The translations under genes and the position numbers were made by a program. From NCBI GenBank assembly GCA_000158155.1, contig DS999406.1, positions 463,143 through 527,142 on the forward strand: 64,000 nt of DNA, in the 5' to 3' direction. Positions 38,049 to 47,950 of this stretch are shown piece after piece. The stretch is from a gamma proteobacterium NOR5-3. Its GTDB lineage: Bacteria > Pseudomonadota > Gammaproteobacteria > Pseudomonadales > Halieaceae. The first letter of the stretch is position 1, and the number at the start of each line of letters is the position of its first letter. The notes under the pieces are model-generated. The model was not told where the DNA came from, made no database searches, and saw only the letters and a list, made by a program, of their open reading frames with translations.

Positions 38049-39158
38049 ATGCGAATTGGCGTCGATGCAAGGCCATTAGCTACACCGTTCAACGGTATCG
38101 GCCGTTATACATCCGCGCTGCTAGAACAGATGACCACTACGGGCCATGAATGGTTCTTGTATTCAAACAGCGCCATCGAGACAACGCTTGGTAACTTAAG
38201 TAACGTGACTGTTCGCTGTGGCAACACACACACCAAATCGCCACTTAGTCTTATTTACACTCAAAATACTTACAAGCAATGGATGAAGTTGGACGCGGTG
38301 GATGTCTTTTGGTCGCCGAGACATCATTTACCGATCCAGTTTACTCGGTCTGCGGCCCAGGTTGTGACGATTCACGATACCGTCTGGAAGAGGTTGCCGG
38401 GTACTATGCCCACCGGCGCACGATTACTCGAAATGATGTTGATGCCCCGTGCTGTTAAACAATCTACGAGTATTATTTGCGTTTCGCAGTTTACCGCTAG
38501 CGAAGTAAAGAGTTTTTGGCCCGCTGTAGGTTCAAAGGTTCACGTTATTTATTCAGGCGGACTAAGCGCCATCCCACAACGGCGTGTAGCTGCGGCGTCT
38601 TTAGGGTTCTCATATGTGCTGTCGGTAGGAACACCCGAGCCCCGTAAGAACTTGCCGCGACTTTTGCAGGCTTACGCATTATTAAAGGCCAAGCATGTAA
38701 TCCTAGAAAAACTCGTAATCGTCGGGGCCGATGGTTGGGGCGATCTAGACCTCCAAAACATCACGGACTCCTTGGCTCTGTCGGAGGATGTGTTGTTCAA
38801 GGGGCGCGTTAGTGATGCCGAGCTTGGTGATCTGTATAGCGGTGCGAGCTGCTTTGTTTTTCCGTCACTGTATGAAGGCTTTGGGTTGCCGGCGGTAGAA
38901 GCTATGCAATACGGGCTTCCGGTTGTGGCATCCGATCGCGGTGCACTCCCAGAAGTCTGTGGTGATGCAGCGTTATTGTGCGACCCCACCTCCGTCGACA
39001 GCATCGCCTGCGCGCTTGCCAAAGTGTTAACAGACAAAGATATTCACAATAGTCTGTCGCGCAACGCCTTCGCGAGAGCCGCTTTTTTTGATTGGAAAAC
39101 GGCCGCGTCACAAACCTTGGATGTGCTGCTATCCGCGGGACGAAGAGCATGCGGGTAG
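38049..39158 (+). CDS. GT4 glycosyltransferase
   Basis: This 369-residue protein has all hallmarks of bacterial GT4 enzymes: IGVDARPLATPFNGIGRYTSALL at the start, VSQFTASEVKSFWP near residue 142, YVLSVGTPEPRKNLPRLLQAY near 190 and FVFPSLYEGFGLPAVEAMQYGLPVVASDRGALPEV near 275-310, which holds the E-x7-E donor site. It is the last gene of the wecB-wecC-GT-GT run and converges with the sulfotransferase frame. Confidence 0.9.
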   Translation: MRIGVDARPLATPFNGIGRYTSALLEQMTTTGHEWFLYSNSAIETTLGNLSNVTVRCGNTHTKSPLSLIYTQNTYKQWMKLDAVDVFWSPRHHLPIQFTRSAAQVVTIHDTVWKRLPGTMPTGARLLEMMLMPRAVKQSTSIICVSQFTASEVKSFWPAVGSKVHVIYSGGLSAIPQRRVAAASLGFSYVLSVGTPEPRKNLPRLLQAYALLKAKHVILEKLVIVGADGWGDLDLQNITDSLALSEDVLFKGRVSDAELGDLYSGASCFVFPSLYEGFGLPAVEAMQYGLPVVASDRGALPEVCGDAALLCDPTSVDSIACALAKVLTDKDIHNSLSRNAFARAAFFDWKTAASQTLDVLLSAGRRACG

Positions 39159-39171
39159 CACCCAAAGACTC

Positions 39172-40068
39172 TTACAGTATTTTGTCGTAGTCAGAGAACC
39201 CAAACTCACGTGTTACGCCGACGATGGCGTCTATTTGGCCCGGACTGAGTCTCTTTTGCCAGACGTTCGGCATGTCAGCACTTACTTTGAAAGTACTGCC
39301 GGGATCACTGTTATTTCTGCTGCTCTTGCCAATAATGCGCTTCTTGTCTGCGCGGCCCAAGTGTAGACCCAGCGAGTCAGCTAACAGCCCAAATTCCTTT
39401 TCGGGATTGCCGCAAAGGTCTTCGTAGCGGCATATTATCCAGTTAGGGTGGGTCTCGATCTGGTTCAGTAATACGCGGTGGATGGCGGCCCAAACCGCGC
39501 CGCGAGTTGTCCAAATATCAGAGCCTGCCTTTTGCATAACGTCCGCATAAGGTGCCAAGTGTTCATTCATTAGTCTGGGCTGTCGCAAAAAGTGCTTCAG
39601 ACTGACTTCCCAATCAAGCTTGCCGATGGATGACGCAAAGCCACAGGGATGTCGGATGATAACCACCGGTAGTGCGCCAAACTTTTCGGCTAGCCATGCG
39701 GTGATTAACGGCGCTGTCGGATCCTTTACTATTACACGGTCAGCAGGCCGAATAGCCGCCTTTAAATATCCCCGATATACGGCTCTGATAAGTTGTTTTC
39801 TTGCTTGCTTACCCGCAAAGGCACGTTGTGCCGCCTCCTCGATCTGGGGCGATGCTGTAGAACCTTCTTTTAAATAGCGAAAGTAGGACAATTCGCCTTG
39901 AAGTGCGGGCACCCAGTTTAGGTTAAAGGGCTCGTAAACATATCGCGTCCCTTTTACACCACCCAGAATCTCCCCGACCCAGGAAGATCCGCATCTTGGT
40001 GCGCCAGTAATATAGATGGGTGGCGCCGCGGGGGCGTTCGCTAAAGTAACGAGAATTTCCTTTGATAT
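39172..40068 (-). CDS. Sulfotransferase family protein with unresolved start
   Basis: The frame contains the PAPS-binding P-loop-like motif YITGAPRCGSSWVGEIL near its beginning, VIIRHPCGFASSIGKLDWE (the 3'-phosphate-binding strand) in the middle and a conserved C-terminal part, so it looks like a full carbohydrate sulfotransferase. The odd point is the start. Between the P-loop and the nearest upstream in-frame stop (about 40095) there is no ATG, GTG or TTG; the first GTG (39912) lies after the P-loop. A rare start such as ATA or ATT, or a lost 5' end, is needed. Coordinates at the 5' end are approximate. It follows wzt. Confidence 0.7.
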   Translation of the reverse strand: MSKEILVTLANAPAAPPIYITGAPRCGSSWVGEILGGVKGTRYVYEPFNLNWVPALQGELSYFRYLKEGSTASPQIEEAAQRAFAGKQARKQLIRAVYRGYLKAAIRPADRVIVKDPTAPLITAWLAEKFGALPVVIIRHPCGFASSIGKLDWEVSLKHFLRQPRLMNEHLAPYADVMQKAGSDIWTTRGAVWAAIHRVLLNQIETHPNWIICRYEDLCGNPEKEFGLLADSLGLHLGRADKKRIIGKSSRNNSDPGSTFKVSADMPNVWQKRLSPGQIDAIVGVTREFGFSDYDKIL

Positions 40069-40087
40069 CTTGAACGGTAAGCTTAAC

Positions 40088-40807
40088 TTACCCCGCGTTG
40101 GACTTCACATATGTCCTGTAGCTGGACAACACAGACTTGGCTGAACCCTCATCTGCGATCTTTCCGTCGTTTAGCCAAATTGCGCGGTCGCACACAGATG
40201 CGACTTGAGGGGCTGAATGCGAAACAAAAACAACGGTCTGGTCACCTGCGATTCGATCCCTAAGCGCCGCTTCGGCCTTGCCTCTAAACTGCGCGTCCCC
40301 TACCGCCAGCACTTCATCTATTAACAGAATGGCCACATCTGTCATAAGCGCCGTGGTAAAGCCAAGTCTTGAGCGCATACCCGACGAGTATGTCTTTACG
40401 GGTTCTTCAAAGGAGTCCCCAAGATCAGAAAAAGCTTTGATCTCCTCCAGCAACGACTCCGCTTGTTTTTGGGTGGCTCCTTGCAGCATCGCTGACAGGG
40501 TCGCATTTGATCGGCCTGATAAATTGGGTTTAAACCCCAGGCCTATAGACAGTAGCGCCGCTGAGGCATTGCTTCTTCGGCGTATTGTGCCCTCCGTGGG
40601 GTCCAATATGCCCGCCATTAGCCTTAGAATCGTGGTTTTTCCACAGCCGTTTTTCCCGACCACGCCAAGGGTTTCGCCACGATAAAGCTTGAGGGACACC
40701 GAATCCAATACATGATGAATACCATGATCAAACGACGCTTTCTTAGCATGGTAATTGTGTGAGACATCCTGCAGCTCAAGCATTACCTTGTCATCGAGGT
40801 TATTCAT
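40088..40807 (-). CDS. wzt: Polysaccharide ABC exporter, ATP-binding subunit
   Basis: This 239-residue ATPase has Walker A GVVGKNGCGKTTIL near residue 45, the signature VKTYSSGMRSRLGF near 138, Walker B AILLIDEVLAVGDAQFRGK near 160 and the switch His in VFVSHSAPQV. The sequence type is that of Wzt/TagH/KpsT exporters of polysaccharides. It lacks the C-terminal carbohydrate-binding domain of the longer O8/O9a-type Wzt proteins. It overlaps the permease gene by four bases. Confidence 0.9.
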   Translation of the reverse strand: MNNLDDKVMLELQDVSHNYHAKKASFDHGIHHVLDSVSLKLYRGETLGVVGKNGCGKTTILRLMAGILDPTEGTIRRRSNASAALLSIGLGFKPNLSGRSNATLSAMLQGATQKQAESLLEEIKAFSDLGDSFEEPVKTYSSGMRSRLGFTTALMTDVAILLIDEVLAVGDAQFRGKAEAALRDRIAGDQTVVFVSHSAPQVASVCDRAIWLNDGKIADEGSAKSVLSSYRTYVKSNAG

Positions 40808-41580
40808 GCGGTTAGGGCCTTGAGTGCGAGGAATCTACTAAAACGTCGCATCGCGTAAACCATGAGCATTATTACTGAGCCAAAAAGAAGGGCAATCTTT
40901 ATCAACATAAACGCGTCAGGTATTTGCTGATACATAAGGACTTGCCGATACGCATCGATAATAAACGCGATGGGGTTATACGTTAGCACCAGCTCAGTCA
41001 TTTCTGCGTTGTTCAGCCCCCGTACGTCCCAGAAGATGCCAGATGTGAACATCAAAAAAATCATGCCCAGACTAATGAACATCGAAAAGTCCCGCATAAA
41101 ACATACGAGCACAGATCCAATCAGCGCGCAGGCAACAATTATCAGGTAGTTAACAGCCATGATTGGAATAAGCCACAGCCATTGTAAAGACGGCATGTAC
41201 TCGTATCCAATCAACACGGCGAACAGTAATAAAAAAACCACAGATTGCTTATAGAGGCCCTCTTGGATGATTGCCATGGGGAACAAGGTTTTGGGGATAT
41301 CTATTCTGCCAATTAAGCCAGCGTTGCTGACTATGCTGTTAGAGGCCTGGCTAACGCTCTTGGAAAACCACACAAATGGTAGTTTGCCGCACATAAGAAA
41401 AACTAAAAAATCAGCTTTTCTTGAATCTAGAATCACGTTGAAAACCACATAAAAAACACAGACATAAAGTAGTGGCTCGAGAATCCACCACAGGTAGCCA
41501 AAAAAATACCGTGAGGCGTCGGATTTCAGCGCCATGCGCGCCTGGACGTCAACAAGCGCAAAATATTGTCGTGTATTCAT
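40804..41580 (-). CDS. wzm: Polysaccharide ABC exporter, permease subunit
   Basis: This 258-residue protein has six predicted membrane helices and the ABC-2 pattern of Wzm/KpsM permeases (SRYFFGYLWWILEPLLYVCVFYVVF near residue 23, PKTLFPMAIIQEGL near 95, ITFLMFTSGIFWDVRG-like region near 180). With Wzt it would export a finished lipid-linked glycan to the periplasm. The 193 bases upstream (41581-41773) hold no gene and presumably the promoter. Confidence 0.9.
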   Translation of the reverse strand: MNTRQYFALVDVQARMALKSDASRYFFGYLWWILEPLLYVCVFYVVFNVILDSRKADFLVFLMCGKLPFVWFSKSVSQASNSIVSNAGLIGRIDIPKTLFPMAIIQEGLYKQSVVFLLLFAVLIGYEYMPSLQWLWLIPIMAVNYLIIVACALIGSVLVCFMRDFSMFISLGMIFLMFTSGIFWDVRGLNNAEMTELVLTYNPIAFIIDAYRQVLMYQQIPDAFMLIKIALLFGSVIMLMVYAMRRFSRFLALKALTA

Positions 41581-41773
41581 AAAGTACTTATTTGATTAAA
41601 CCGGTTTGCGGCGCAACATTTTCTGTTCGTTCTAAAACGGGCGAAACATTTGAGCAAATGTACGTCTAACAGTGACGATGGGAATAATGTATTTTTGTAA
41701 TTCAAAGACTTAGTAGATATCGCACGTGGTGAGTTATGGAGCTTAAGGTCGTTTCGGTCACATGTCCGATTTT

Positions 41774-42967
41774 TTAAAGGATATCACGGTAGGTGGCAGC
41801 TACCGCCGCTGCGGATGTATCGATACAAAACAGCTGATTGAAACGCTCACTGCCTGCCGCCCCATAACTCTTTGTCATGTCCTCATTGTCTCGCAGGGAT
41901 TTCAGCTGCTCGGCCAGTGATACTACATCAGCCGGTGTCGCATGCAGTCCTGTACAGCCATCACTGACCACCCACCCCATACCCGAGCCCGGCACATTTG
42001 AGACAACGCAGGCCTTGCCACAGCTCATAGCCTCTAGCAGCACAACCCCAAAGGCTTCGGTGCGTTCAATAGATGGCAGGCACAGGCAATCGCAACCTTG
42101 TATGAGAGCAAGAAGCTCCGGCTCCGTGGCGCCTCCATAAAAGTTGATGCGCTCATAAACTTTTAAATCTTGGGCCAGTTGCCGCAGTTCTGGACCTTTC
42201 TCTCCAGTGCCTACCAGCGTGAGCAATGTGTTAGGAGTTTGCGCCAGAGCCCTGATCAAAAAGTCGAAGCCTTTGTAATAGGTGAGCCGGCCCACCGCTA
42301 ATACCTGCAATGGCGTCATGTCTGTCTTGCTGTCGATTGCGCTTCCGTCATGGGTCTTCTGCGTTGTCGTCGCCTGAGTGGCTTCTTTCTCTAAATCACC
42401 AATGAGAGGCCGAATCCCAAGGGGCACCACGGTGCATTTATGTTTAAAAGCCGCAAGAGGTATTGAAGATTCCAGGTAGGGCTGAGAGGTTACGATGATT
42501 CTTGCGGCCCTGCGCAATAGGGCGGATTCAAACGGCCGATAGAGTCTGTAAAAAAGCCGAAGGCCGAGGCTATGCTCAGAGCTTAAAACATCAGAGTGCC
42601 AATGGATAACCCAAGGGAGACGTCGGGCTGAAGGCAATAGTAAGGCCCAAAAAGCCGATACATTGGGCATGTGTAAATGCAGTATCTCGCAACGATCCTT
42701 TTTGATTAATTTACGAAGCAAGAAGGGGAATGTCGGGCTGATCGGTGTGAACAGTACGCGGGCCCAGACCGACGCCCGGGTAATCTTCATTGGCGCAGTG
42801 GACCCAGTGCTGGTTTCTTCAGATGAGCGAAGACTCAATGTTGATTGATGAACTAAAGCGTTCGCAGTAACCGATTGGTTTTGCAATGCCACCATGAGAT
42901 CCCGAAGGTAAGTTTCCATCCCTCCCCGGTAAGGCGGGAAATACTTGCCGATATGCAGTACGTTCAC
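41774..42967 (-). CDS. GT4 glycosyltransferase
   Basis: This 397-residue protein is a GT-B enzyme with VLHIGKYFPPYRGGMETYLRDLM at the start, HLHMPNVSAFWALL near residue 95, LAVGRLTYYKGFDFLIRALA near 222 and CLPSIERTEAFGVVLLEAMSCGKACVVSN near 295-325 (E-x7-E site). It overlaps the preceding membrane-protein gene by four bases, so both are translated together. The sugar is unknown. Confidence 0.9.
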   Translation of the reverse strand: MNVLHIGKYFPPYRGGMETYLRDLMVALQNQSVTANALVHQSTLSLRSSEETSTGSTAPMKITRASVWARVLFTPISPTFPFLLRKLIKKDRCEILHLHMPNVSAFWALLLPSARRLPWVIHWHSDVLSSEHSLGLRLFYRLYRPFESALLRRAARIIVTSQPYLESSIPLAAFKHKCTVVPLGIRPLIGDLEKEATQATTTQKTHDGSAIDSKTDMTPLQVLAVGRLTYYKGFDFLIRALAQTPNTLLTLVGTGEKGPELRQLAQDLKVYERINFYGGATEPELLALIQGCDCLCLPSIERTEAFGVVLLEAMSCGKACVVSNVPGSGMGWVVSDGCTGLHATPADVVSLAEQLKSLRDNEDMTKSYGAAGSERFNQLFCIDTSAAAVAATYRDIL

Positions 42968-45582
42968 TTAGAACTACCGCCGAGCACCAACAAATACGCC
43001 TCCTCATCTTCCCAGGCAAGCCGGGCACTGCGTCCTTTACTTGCGGCGACCTGGATGGCGTCGTCACTGGATATCGTCTCGAGACCGCCGTCCCCAGAGT
43101 AGCGCTGTTTAAGCACTAGCAATCGGTCAGCGAGCTCGAAGGGCAGGCTGTTAAAATCACGCTCGTGCACATGCGCGGGTACCGGTAGCGCATGGTATTT
43201 ACCGCGCAGCATCTGAAAGCGCATGTCCTGTTTGCTGTTAGTCCCAATCAGCAATCGCGCTGCGGGGCTATTGGTCGCCTGGGGCATGTCTGAGGTAGCC
43301 CTTTTTACGGCCTTTTGAGTCAACACATCGTCGCCAAACTTGAGGGACGCCTGATCATGCTTGGCGTATTCATGCACGGTAAGGTTCGCCTGAGCGCCGC
43401 GGTTGAGCAGCCATCGGGCATCCAGCATGAGCCAGCACAGCAGGGCTACAGCAGCAAAAATAGCGAAGCTGTTACTACGCCTGCGCGCTAAAAGCAGGCA
43501 TAGCAGCGCTGCGATTAAGAGCCAGCCCATGATAAACAGCGGCAGCGGGGCTGGCGACTCGCCAAGTCCTCCTCTCAGCCAATGCACAGAGCGCTGATCC
43601 CAACTGCTTTGCCAGCGCCAGTCCGCCACCATCTGTCGCAATCGTACCGACAGGGAGTCAGCTTCGGCGCCAAACTCCTCCAGGGTGATGCTGCCGCCAT
43701 CGTCATAAAAAATTACACCCAGCTCCGACACACGACCCCCCCAGCCGGGCTCGCTGCTCAGGTCGACGTACACATCACCAATGCCTGGCTCTTTTGTGGA
43801 GAAAAGCTCGTTGCTCGTCGCATCGCGCCAAAACAGCGTGATCTCATTTCTGTTGGAGCCGCTGGCTCGCAGATGAACCAGTGCGCTGTCATCGGCGCTG
43901 CGGCTGATGGGTCCGGTAGATGCGATAGCGATATTTCCGTCAAAGCGATCGATATTGACGATAGCTGAGCCGGTCGGCGCATTGCCGCGACCCACCATAA
44001 GGCGCATCTGTGTGCCGCTTCGCGCTAGCGCAGGGCCAGCGCTGCCCGATGAGTGCGAACTCAAAAAGGCAGTAAAGAGACCCGCAGTGATGATGAGCGA
44101 CGCCAGCGCCGTGTAGGCAAATACCCGGAAATTAAATCCCGCTATTTGCTGGTGGACTCTAGTGCCTTGGCTGTGGAGTGACGGCCGTACTGCGCCAACC
44201 GTAATAAACAAGGCCATGATTAGCGCAGGCACAAAGTGCAGGGGTAGTCGGTTGATAGCAGTCCAATCGTCTGCCCAGGCGCCCTGCTCGGTAAAAAAGA
44301 AGATCAGCACCTGGCCGCTCACCGCGGTCGCGGCAAACACCAGGATCACTCGAGCGCTTCGTTGCCTAATAGTGAAAAGCGCGACTGCAAGTGAGACAAG
44401 CACGGCCGTCCATAATAAGTGCCAACTACCGCCTAGAAGAAAGTTGCGAAGGTAATCGCTGCCTAGCTCGAAGGTCTGCAAGGTAAAACGTCCTAGAACC
44501 GAGGCATACAAATAATCCTCATCAAACCCGAGTCTTCCAAGCAGTGGCAGTTCGATCATTGTGGTGCCGCTAATCTGGCCTACCGCGGCTGCCGCAACCG
44601 CGCAAAGGGCCGCCGCTGACATGGTTTTTGGCATGAGCACTATTGCCGTGAGCGCAAGGCCGCTCAACAACCATACCGCCCCCTCTACCTTTACCTGCGC
44701 ACCCATGACCAATAACCCGACGCCCAGGCAAACCTGCAGGTAGCGTCGATGTACAAGACCCACGAGTAGGAGCGCAAATCCAATACCGGTAAAACCTGCC
44801 ATCCAGATATCAGCCTGTCCTGCGAGTGAGATATGGGCGCCAATAAGAGGCACTGAAAGCACCAGGTAACTCGCCATAATCGATGCGGTTCGCGACAGAC
44901 CATGGCTTTGGCAAATACCAAACATGGCGATGGCAAGGGCAACACCACAGGCGAACGTGGGCAGACTCACCAGGTTCTCAACCCATCCACCTAGCGCCAC
45001 GCCACTCCAAAGCGCCGTGAACGGCACAAACACCGGATAATGATGTCCTGCAACGGAGTAGATGTTGCTGGGCGCTGCTGTCGCCCATTGAATGCTGGGG
45101 TCCATTGCGGTGATGGAGCCGGACAGATACCAGGCTTTAGCCCGATACATCCAGTTAAGCCAGGCGTCCCAGGGAAAAACCGGGCGATAAAATACTTCGA
45201 TAAAACAGAACGCCAAATGGACAAAACACAGCGCTAAAAAACCCCAGTACAAATAGCTCCGGGTTTTTTCTGCCTGAGTATCTGCGCCCCGGCTCGGTTC
45301 ATTTGCCGGTGCAGGTTGAACCCGTTTGGCTCGCCGTCCCGCTAACCAAAGAAGTATTGTTAGCGCCGCCACGATGATCAGGGTAAGCCAAAGGGCACTG
45401 TTATAAGCAAGATAGTGTATCGATACGCGAAAAACGCCGTAGAAAACAAAAATGCCCACAAAGTAGCCAACACCCAGTAAGAGCGCCCAGGGGCGATGGG
45501 CAGCCGGGTACCGCGAAAAAAGTGTCGCTAAGGCGTGATAACCCAAAAACCAGGGTGCTAGCAGTGTCAGGATTATTAGCAA
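42964..45582 (-). CDS. Large polytopic membrane protein, GT-C glycosyltransferase-like
   Basis: This 872-residue protein has about twelve membrane helices in residues 1-480, a soluble region of roughly 170 residues, two more helices near 660-710 and a C-terminal soluble part. The first long periplasmic loop carries VFPWDAWLNWMYRAKAW, like the acidic catalytic loop of GT39/ArnT-type enzymes. A role in transferring a sugar from a polyprenyl donor in the periplasm is likely but not certain. The start is the TTG at 45582; an in-frame stop lies seven codons upstream and no ATG fits. It is the first gene of its operon. Confidence 0.6.
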   Translation of the reverse strand: MLIILTLLAPWFLGYHALATLFSRYPAAHRPWALLLGVGYFVGIFVFYGVFRVSIHYLAYNSALWLTLIIVAALTILLWLAGRRAKRVQPAPANEPSRGADTQAEKTRSYLYWGFLALCFVHLAFCFIEVFYRPVFPWDAWLNWMYRAKAWYLSGSITAMDPSIQWATAAPSNIYSVAGHHYPVFVPFTALWSGVALGGWVENLVSLPTFACGVALAIAMFGICQSHGLSRTASIMASYLVLSVPLIGAHISLAGQADIWMAGFTGIGFALLLVGLVHRRYLQVCLGVGLLVMGAQVKVEGAVWLLSGLALTAIVLMPKTMSAAALCAVAAAAVGQISGTTMIELPLLGRLGFDEDYLYASVLGRFTLQTFELGSDYLRNFLLGGSWHLLWTAVLVSLAVALFTIRQRSARVILVFAATAVSGQVLIFFFTEQGAWADDWTAINRLPLHFVPALIMALFITVGAVRPSLHSQGTRVHQQIAGFNFRVFAYTALASLIITAGLFTAFLSSHSSGSAGPALARSGTQMRLMVGRGNAPTGSAIVNIDRFDGNIAIASTGPISRSADDSALVHLRASGSNRNEITLFWRDATSNELFSTKEPGIGDVYVDLSSEPGWGGRVSELGVIFYDDGGSITLEEFGAEADSLSVRLRQMVADWRWQSSWDQRSVHWLRGGLGESPAPLPLFIMGWLLIAALLCLLLARRRSNSFAIFAAVALLCWLMLDARWLLNRGAQANLTVHEYAKHDQASLKFGDDVLTQKAVKRATSDMPQATNSPAARLLIGTNSKQDMRFQMLRGKYHALPVPAHVHERDFNSLPFELADRLLVLKQRYSGDGGLETISSDDAIQVAASKGRSARLAWEDEEAYLLVLGGSSK

Positions 45583-45709
45583 GACGTAGGCAAGACAGCT
45601 TCATGTAAAAAGGCACGCCCATTCTTTCATAATTTTTTCTAGCGAACACCTTGTACCGTTATTCCTGACAACGGTCTCTCTGATCATTTGTTATTGGGGA
45701 TTACCGAAC

Positions 45710-45732
45710 AAAAAAGGGGCTCCAAGCCCCTT
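45710..45732 (-). terminator. Rho-independent terminator of the TonB receptor gene
   Basis: Read on the minus strand, a perfect 8-bp stem AAGGGGCT / AGCCCCTT with a TGG loop is followed by TTTTTTG. It lies 30 bases after the receptor stop codon. Confidence 0.9.
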
Positions 45733-45761
45733 ATAATTCTGCTGATGCAATGTCTACTCAG

Positions 45762-47840
45762 CTAGAACCGATACAGCATCCGCCCAAACACGTTAGTACC
45801 CATAGCGGGTAAACGTTCCAGCATGCCCACATCAGGGTTTCTGACTCGATTGTAGCCGCCAAGATGGGGCGCATATTCCGTGTTAAACAGGTTATCGACA
45901 CCCACAGCAAGCTGTAGCGACGAAGATAGCTGCCAGGTGCTGTTTAAGTTCACCACTGCATAGCCCGGAGAAGTCTGCTCTCGATTGGTGTCGCTGACAT
46001 CGTCCTGCGGTGAGTAAGCGACCGTCTCTACCATAGCAGTCCAGGGCCCACCACTATAGCTGACGCGAAGTGACAGATTGGGTGGCGCTATACGATACAA
46101 GTTGTCATCAATATCCCGCCGCTTACCCCGAACATAATTGACCAGGCCTGACAGTTCGATTTTCTCTGACAGGGCAAAGCTCCAGTCCATATCAAAACCG
46201 TAGAGCTCTGCTTCCACGTTGTTAAACTGTAATGGATCGGCACGGTTAGTCCCGTTGGCCATATTCATCATGCGTACCATCATTGTTGCCGGATCGTTCG
46301 CCGCCAGGGGTGTTCCCTGAATATAGTCATCAATGCGGTAGTAGAACACGCGAGGATGCATACTGAAGCGGGAGTGTGCGATGTCTGCGCCAAACTCGAC
46401 ATTACGTGCTGTTTCGGAGTCCAGCGCGATATCACCCACGTAGAGTTGACCATCGGCCAGGCCTCCGGTTGCCTCTAAAGGCAGCCAAAGATAGCGCTCC
46501 TGGTAGCTCGGCGCCCGCTGTTTTTGGGCCAGACCGGCGTACAGGGCCACCTGCTTGGTCAGCGCATAGTTCATCTTTGCCACAACGTCGACATTGGTAT
46601 CGGTCTGATTGCGCTCGGCACCGTTAAACGCGTCCCGAAGAGCCTGCGCCGGCGGCATCATCATGGCGGGAGTCCCGTTCACCTCTCCTGCATCTGATTC
46701 TATGCGATTGACACGTAGACCTATTTCGGCACCTAAGGCTTCAGTAAGCTTGTGCTCTCGCTCCAGATAAGCTCCAAAAATACTGCGCTGTGCGGCATTA
46801 AAATTCACAACGAAAAACATCGAGTTGTTGGGATTGTCGATGTTTGAGTTATGTTCTTCGGTAAAGCCATCGATACCGGCACGCCAGGTTCCAAAATCAT
46901 CCCTTAAGGACGCCTGGAGGTTGAATCCCAGATTGCTGGTATCGGCAATATTCTGGCGCCATGCTGACAGTGCAGCGGGCGCTGGCCGCAGGTGATAGTT
47001 CGTCATGCCATGATTCAGCTCACTGCTGTATACCGACCCCAGGAGCTCCAGGTCTTGTGACGGCTTGTAGGAATAACTGAGCTTGTACAGATCACCTTCG
47101 AAGTAGTCGATATCCATAGGCAGGGCCGGCGTGCCGGCGTTGCCGGTATCGTTATACCCGTAATCAAACTGAATACTGTGATCACCCCAGCGAAACCCGT
47201 AACCCAAATCATAGCGTTCACGCTCGTAGCTGCTGGGCAGAATAGTTCCGCCGGGAAACTCCGCATCGTCGCCATCTTGCAACATGGCGGCGACTTTCAG
47301 GCGGTGACTGTCGTTGGCTGCCTGTACGTCCGCATCCAGCTGATAAGCAGCATTTGCTGACTGCACGTTGCCCACAAGTCTGCCGTCAACGACAAAGTCC
47401 TTACTGCCGGTGTAATCCATACGCCGGGTTTTGGCATCAATAGCTCCGCCAACGGACTCCTGGGCCACACTCACCGGCGCTATGCCCCGGTAAATCTCCA
47501 GCGCTTCCAGTTGCGCTGTTACTGCATAGGATATAGGGGGATCCATCCAGTTTGGCCCGGCCGGAGCCAGCAGGCTTCCATCCAGCGACACGGATATACG
47601 CGGGCCAAAGAGGCCTCGATATTGGGGAATGCCGGTAATGGGTCCGTTGGTGGCGATGTTCGCGCCCGGTGCGTCTCGCAGTAGTTGAGCGGCATCGGGT
47701 GAGACACTCAACGCCTGGGTAACATCAATACTTCTCGAGTCGTGCTGAGCGGTAACTAATAGTTCTTCAATTTCCTGAGCGAACACCCGGGGTGTTGCCA
47801 GGACCGCAGCCAGGCTGCCGTATAGGTAGAGCTTGTTCAT
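45762..47840 (-). CDS. TonB-dependent outer membrane receptor, copper type (OprC/NosA-like)
   Basis: This 692-residue protein has a signal peptide (residues 1-21, cut near VFAQ), a TonB box-like EELLVTAQ, a plug domain (NGPITGIPQYRGLFGPRISVSLDG) and a 22-stranded barrel ending in the terminal Phe (FGRMLYRF). Methionine-rich stretches (MMMPPAQ near residue 390, MMVRMMNMANG near 530) recall copper receptors of the OprC/NosA group. The adjacent His-rich DUF2946-like gene supports a copper role. It ends in a clear terminator. Confidence 0.85.
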   Translation of the reverse strand: MNKLYLYGSLAAVLATPRVFAQEIEELLVTAQHDSRSIDVTQALSVSPDAAQLLRDAPGANIATNGPITGIPQYRGLFGPRISVSLDGSLLAPAGPNWMDPPISYAVTAQLEALEIYRGIAPVSVAQESVGGAIDAKTRRMDYTGSKDFVVDGRLVGNVQSANAAYQLDADVQAANDSHRLKVAAMLQDGDDAEFPGGTILPSSYERERYDLGYGFRWGDHSIQFDYGYNDTGNAGTPALPMDIDYFEGDLYKLSYSYKPSQDLELLGSVYSSELNHGMTNYHLRPAPAALSAWRQNIADTSNLGFNLQASLRDDFGTWRAGIDGFTEEHNSNIDNPNNSMFFVVNFNAAQRSIFGAYLEREHKLTEALGAEIGLRVNRIESDAGEVNGTPAMMMPPAQALRDAFNGAERNQTDTNVDVVAKMNYALTKQVALYAGLAQKQRAPSYQERYLWLPLEATGGLADGQLYVGDIALDSETARNVEFGADIAHSRFSMHPRVFYYRIDDYIQGTPLAANDPATMMVRMMNMANGTNRADPLQFNNVEAELYGFDMDWSFALSEKIELSGLVNYVRGKRRDIDDNLYRIAPPNLSLRVSYSGGPWTAMVETVAYSPQDDVSDTNREQTSPGYAVVNLNSTWQLSSSLQLAVGVDNLFNTEYAPHLGGYNRVRNPDVGMLERLPAMGTNVFGRMLYRF

Positions 47841-47950
47841 AAGAATCTCCCTGATGTGCGTTTACACGCACAGCAAACGAATCCACTGCGGCGGTGTGCC
47901 GAGCGGACATAGGATGGTGGTTTGTATGCCAGCGACACTGGCGGGGAGAA

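Noticed and set aside
45401-45649. A minus-strand frame with an ATG start overlapping the beginning of the large membrane-protein gene.
   Set aside because: It is in another frame, has no ribosome-binding site, and the long frame has consistent membrane helices.
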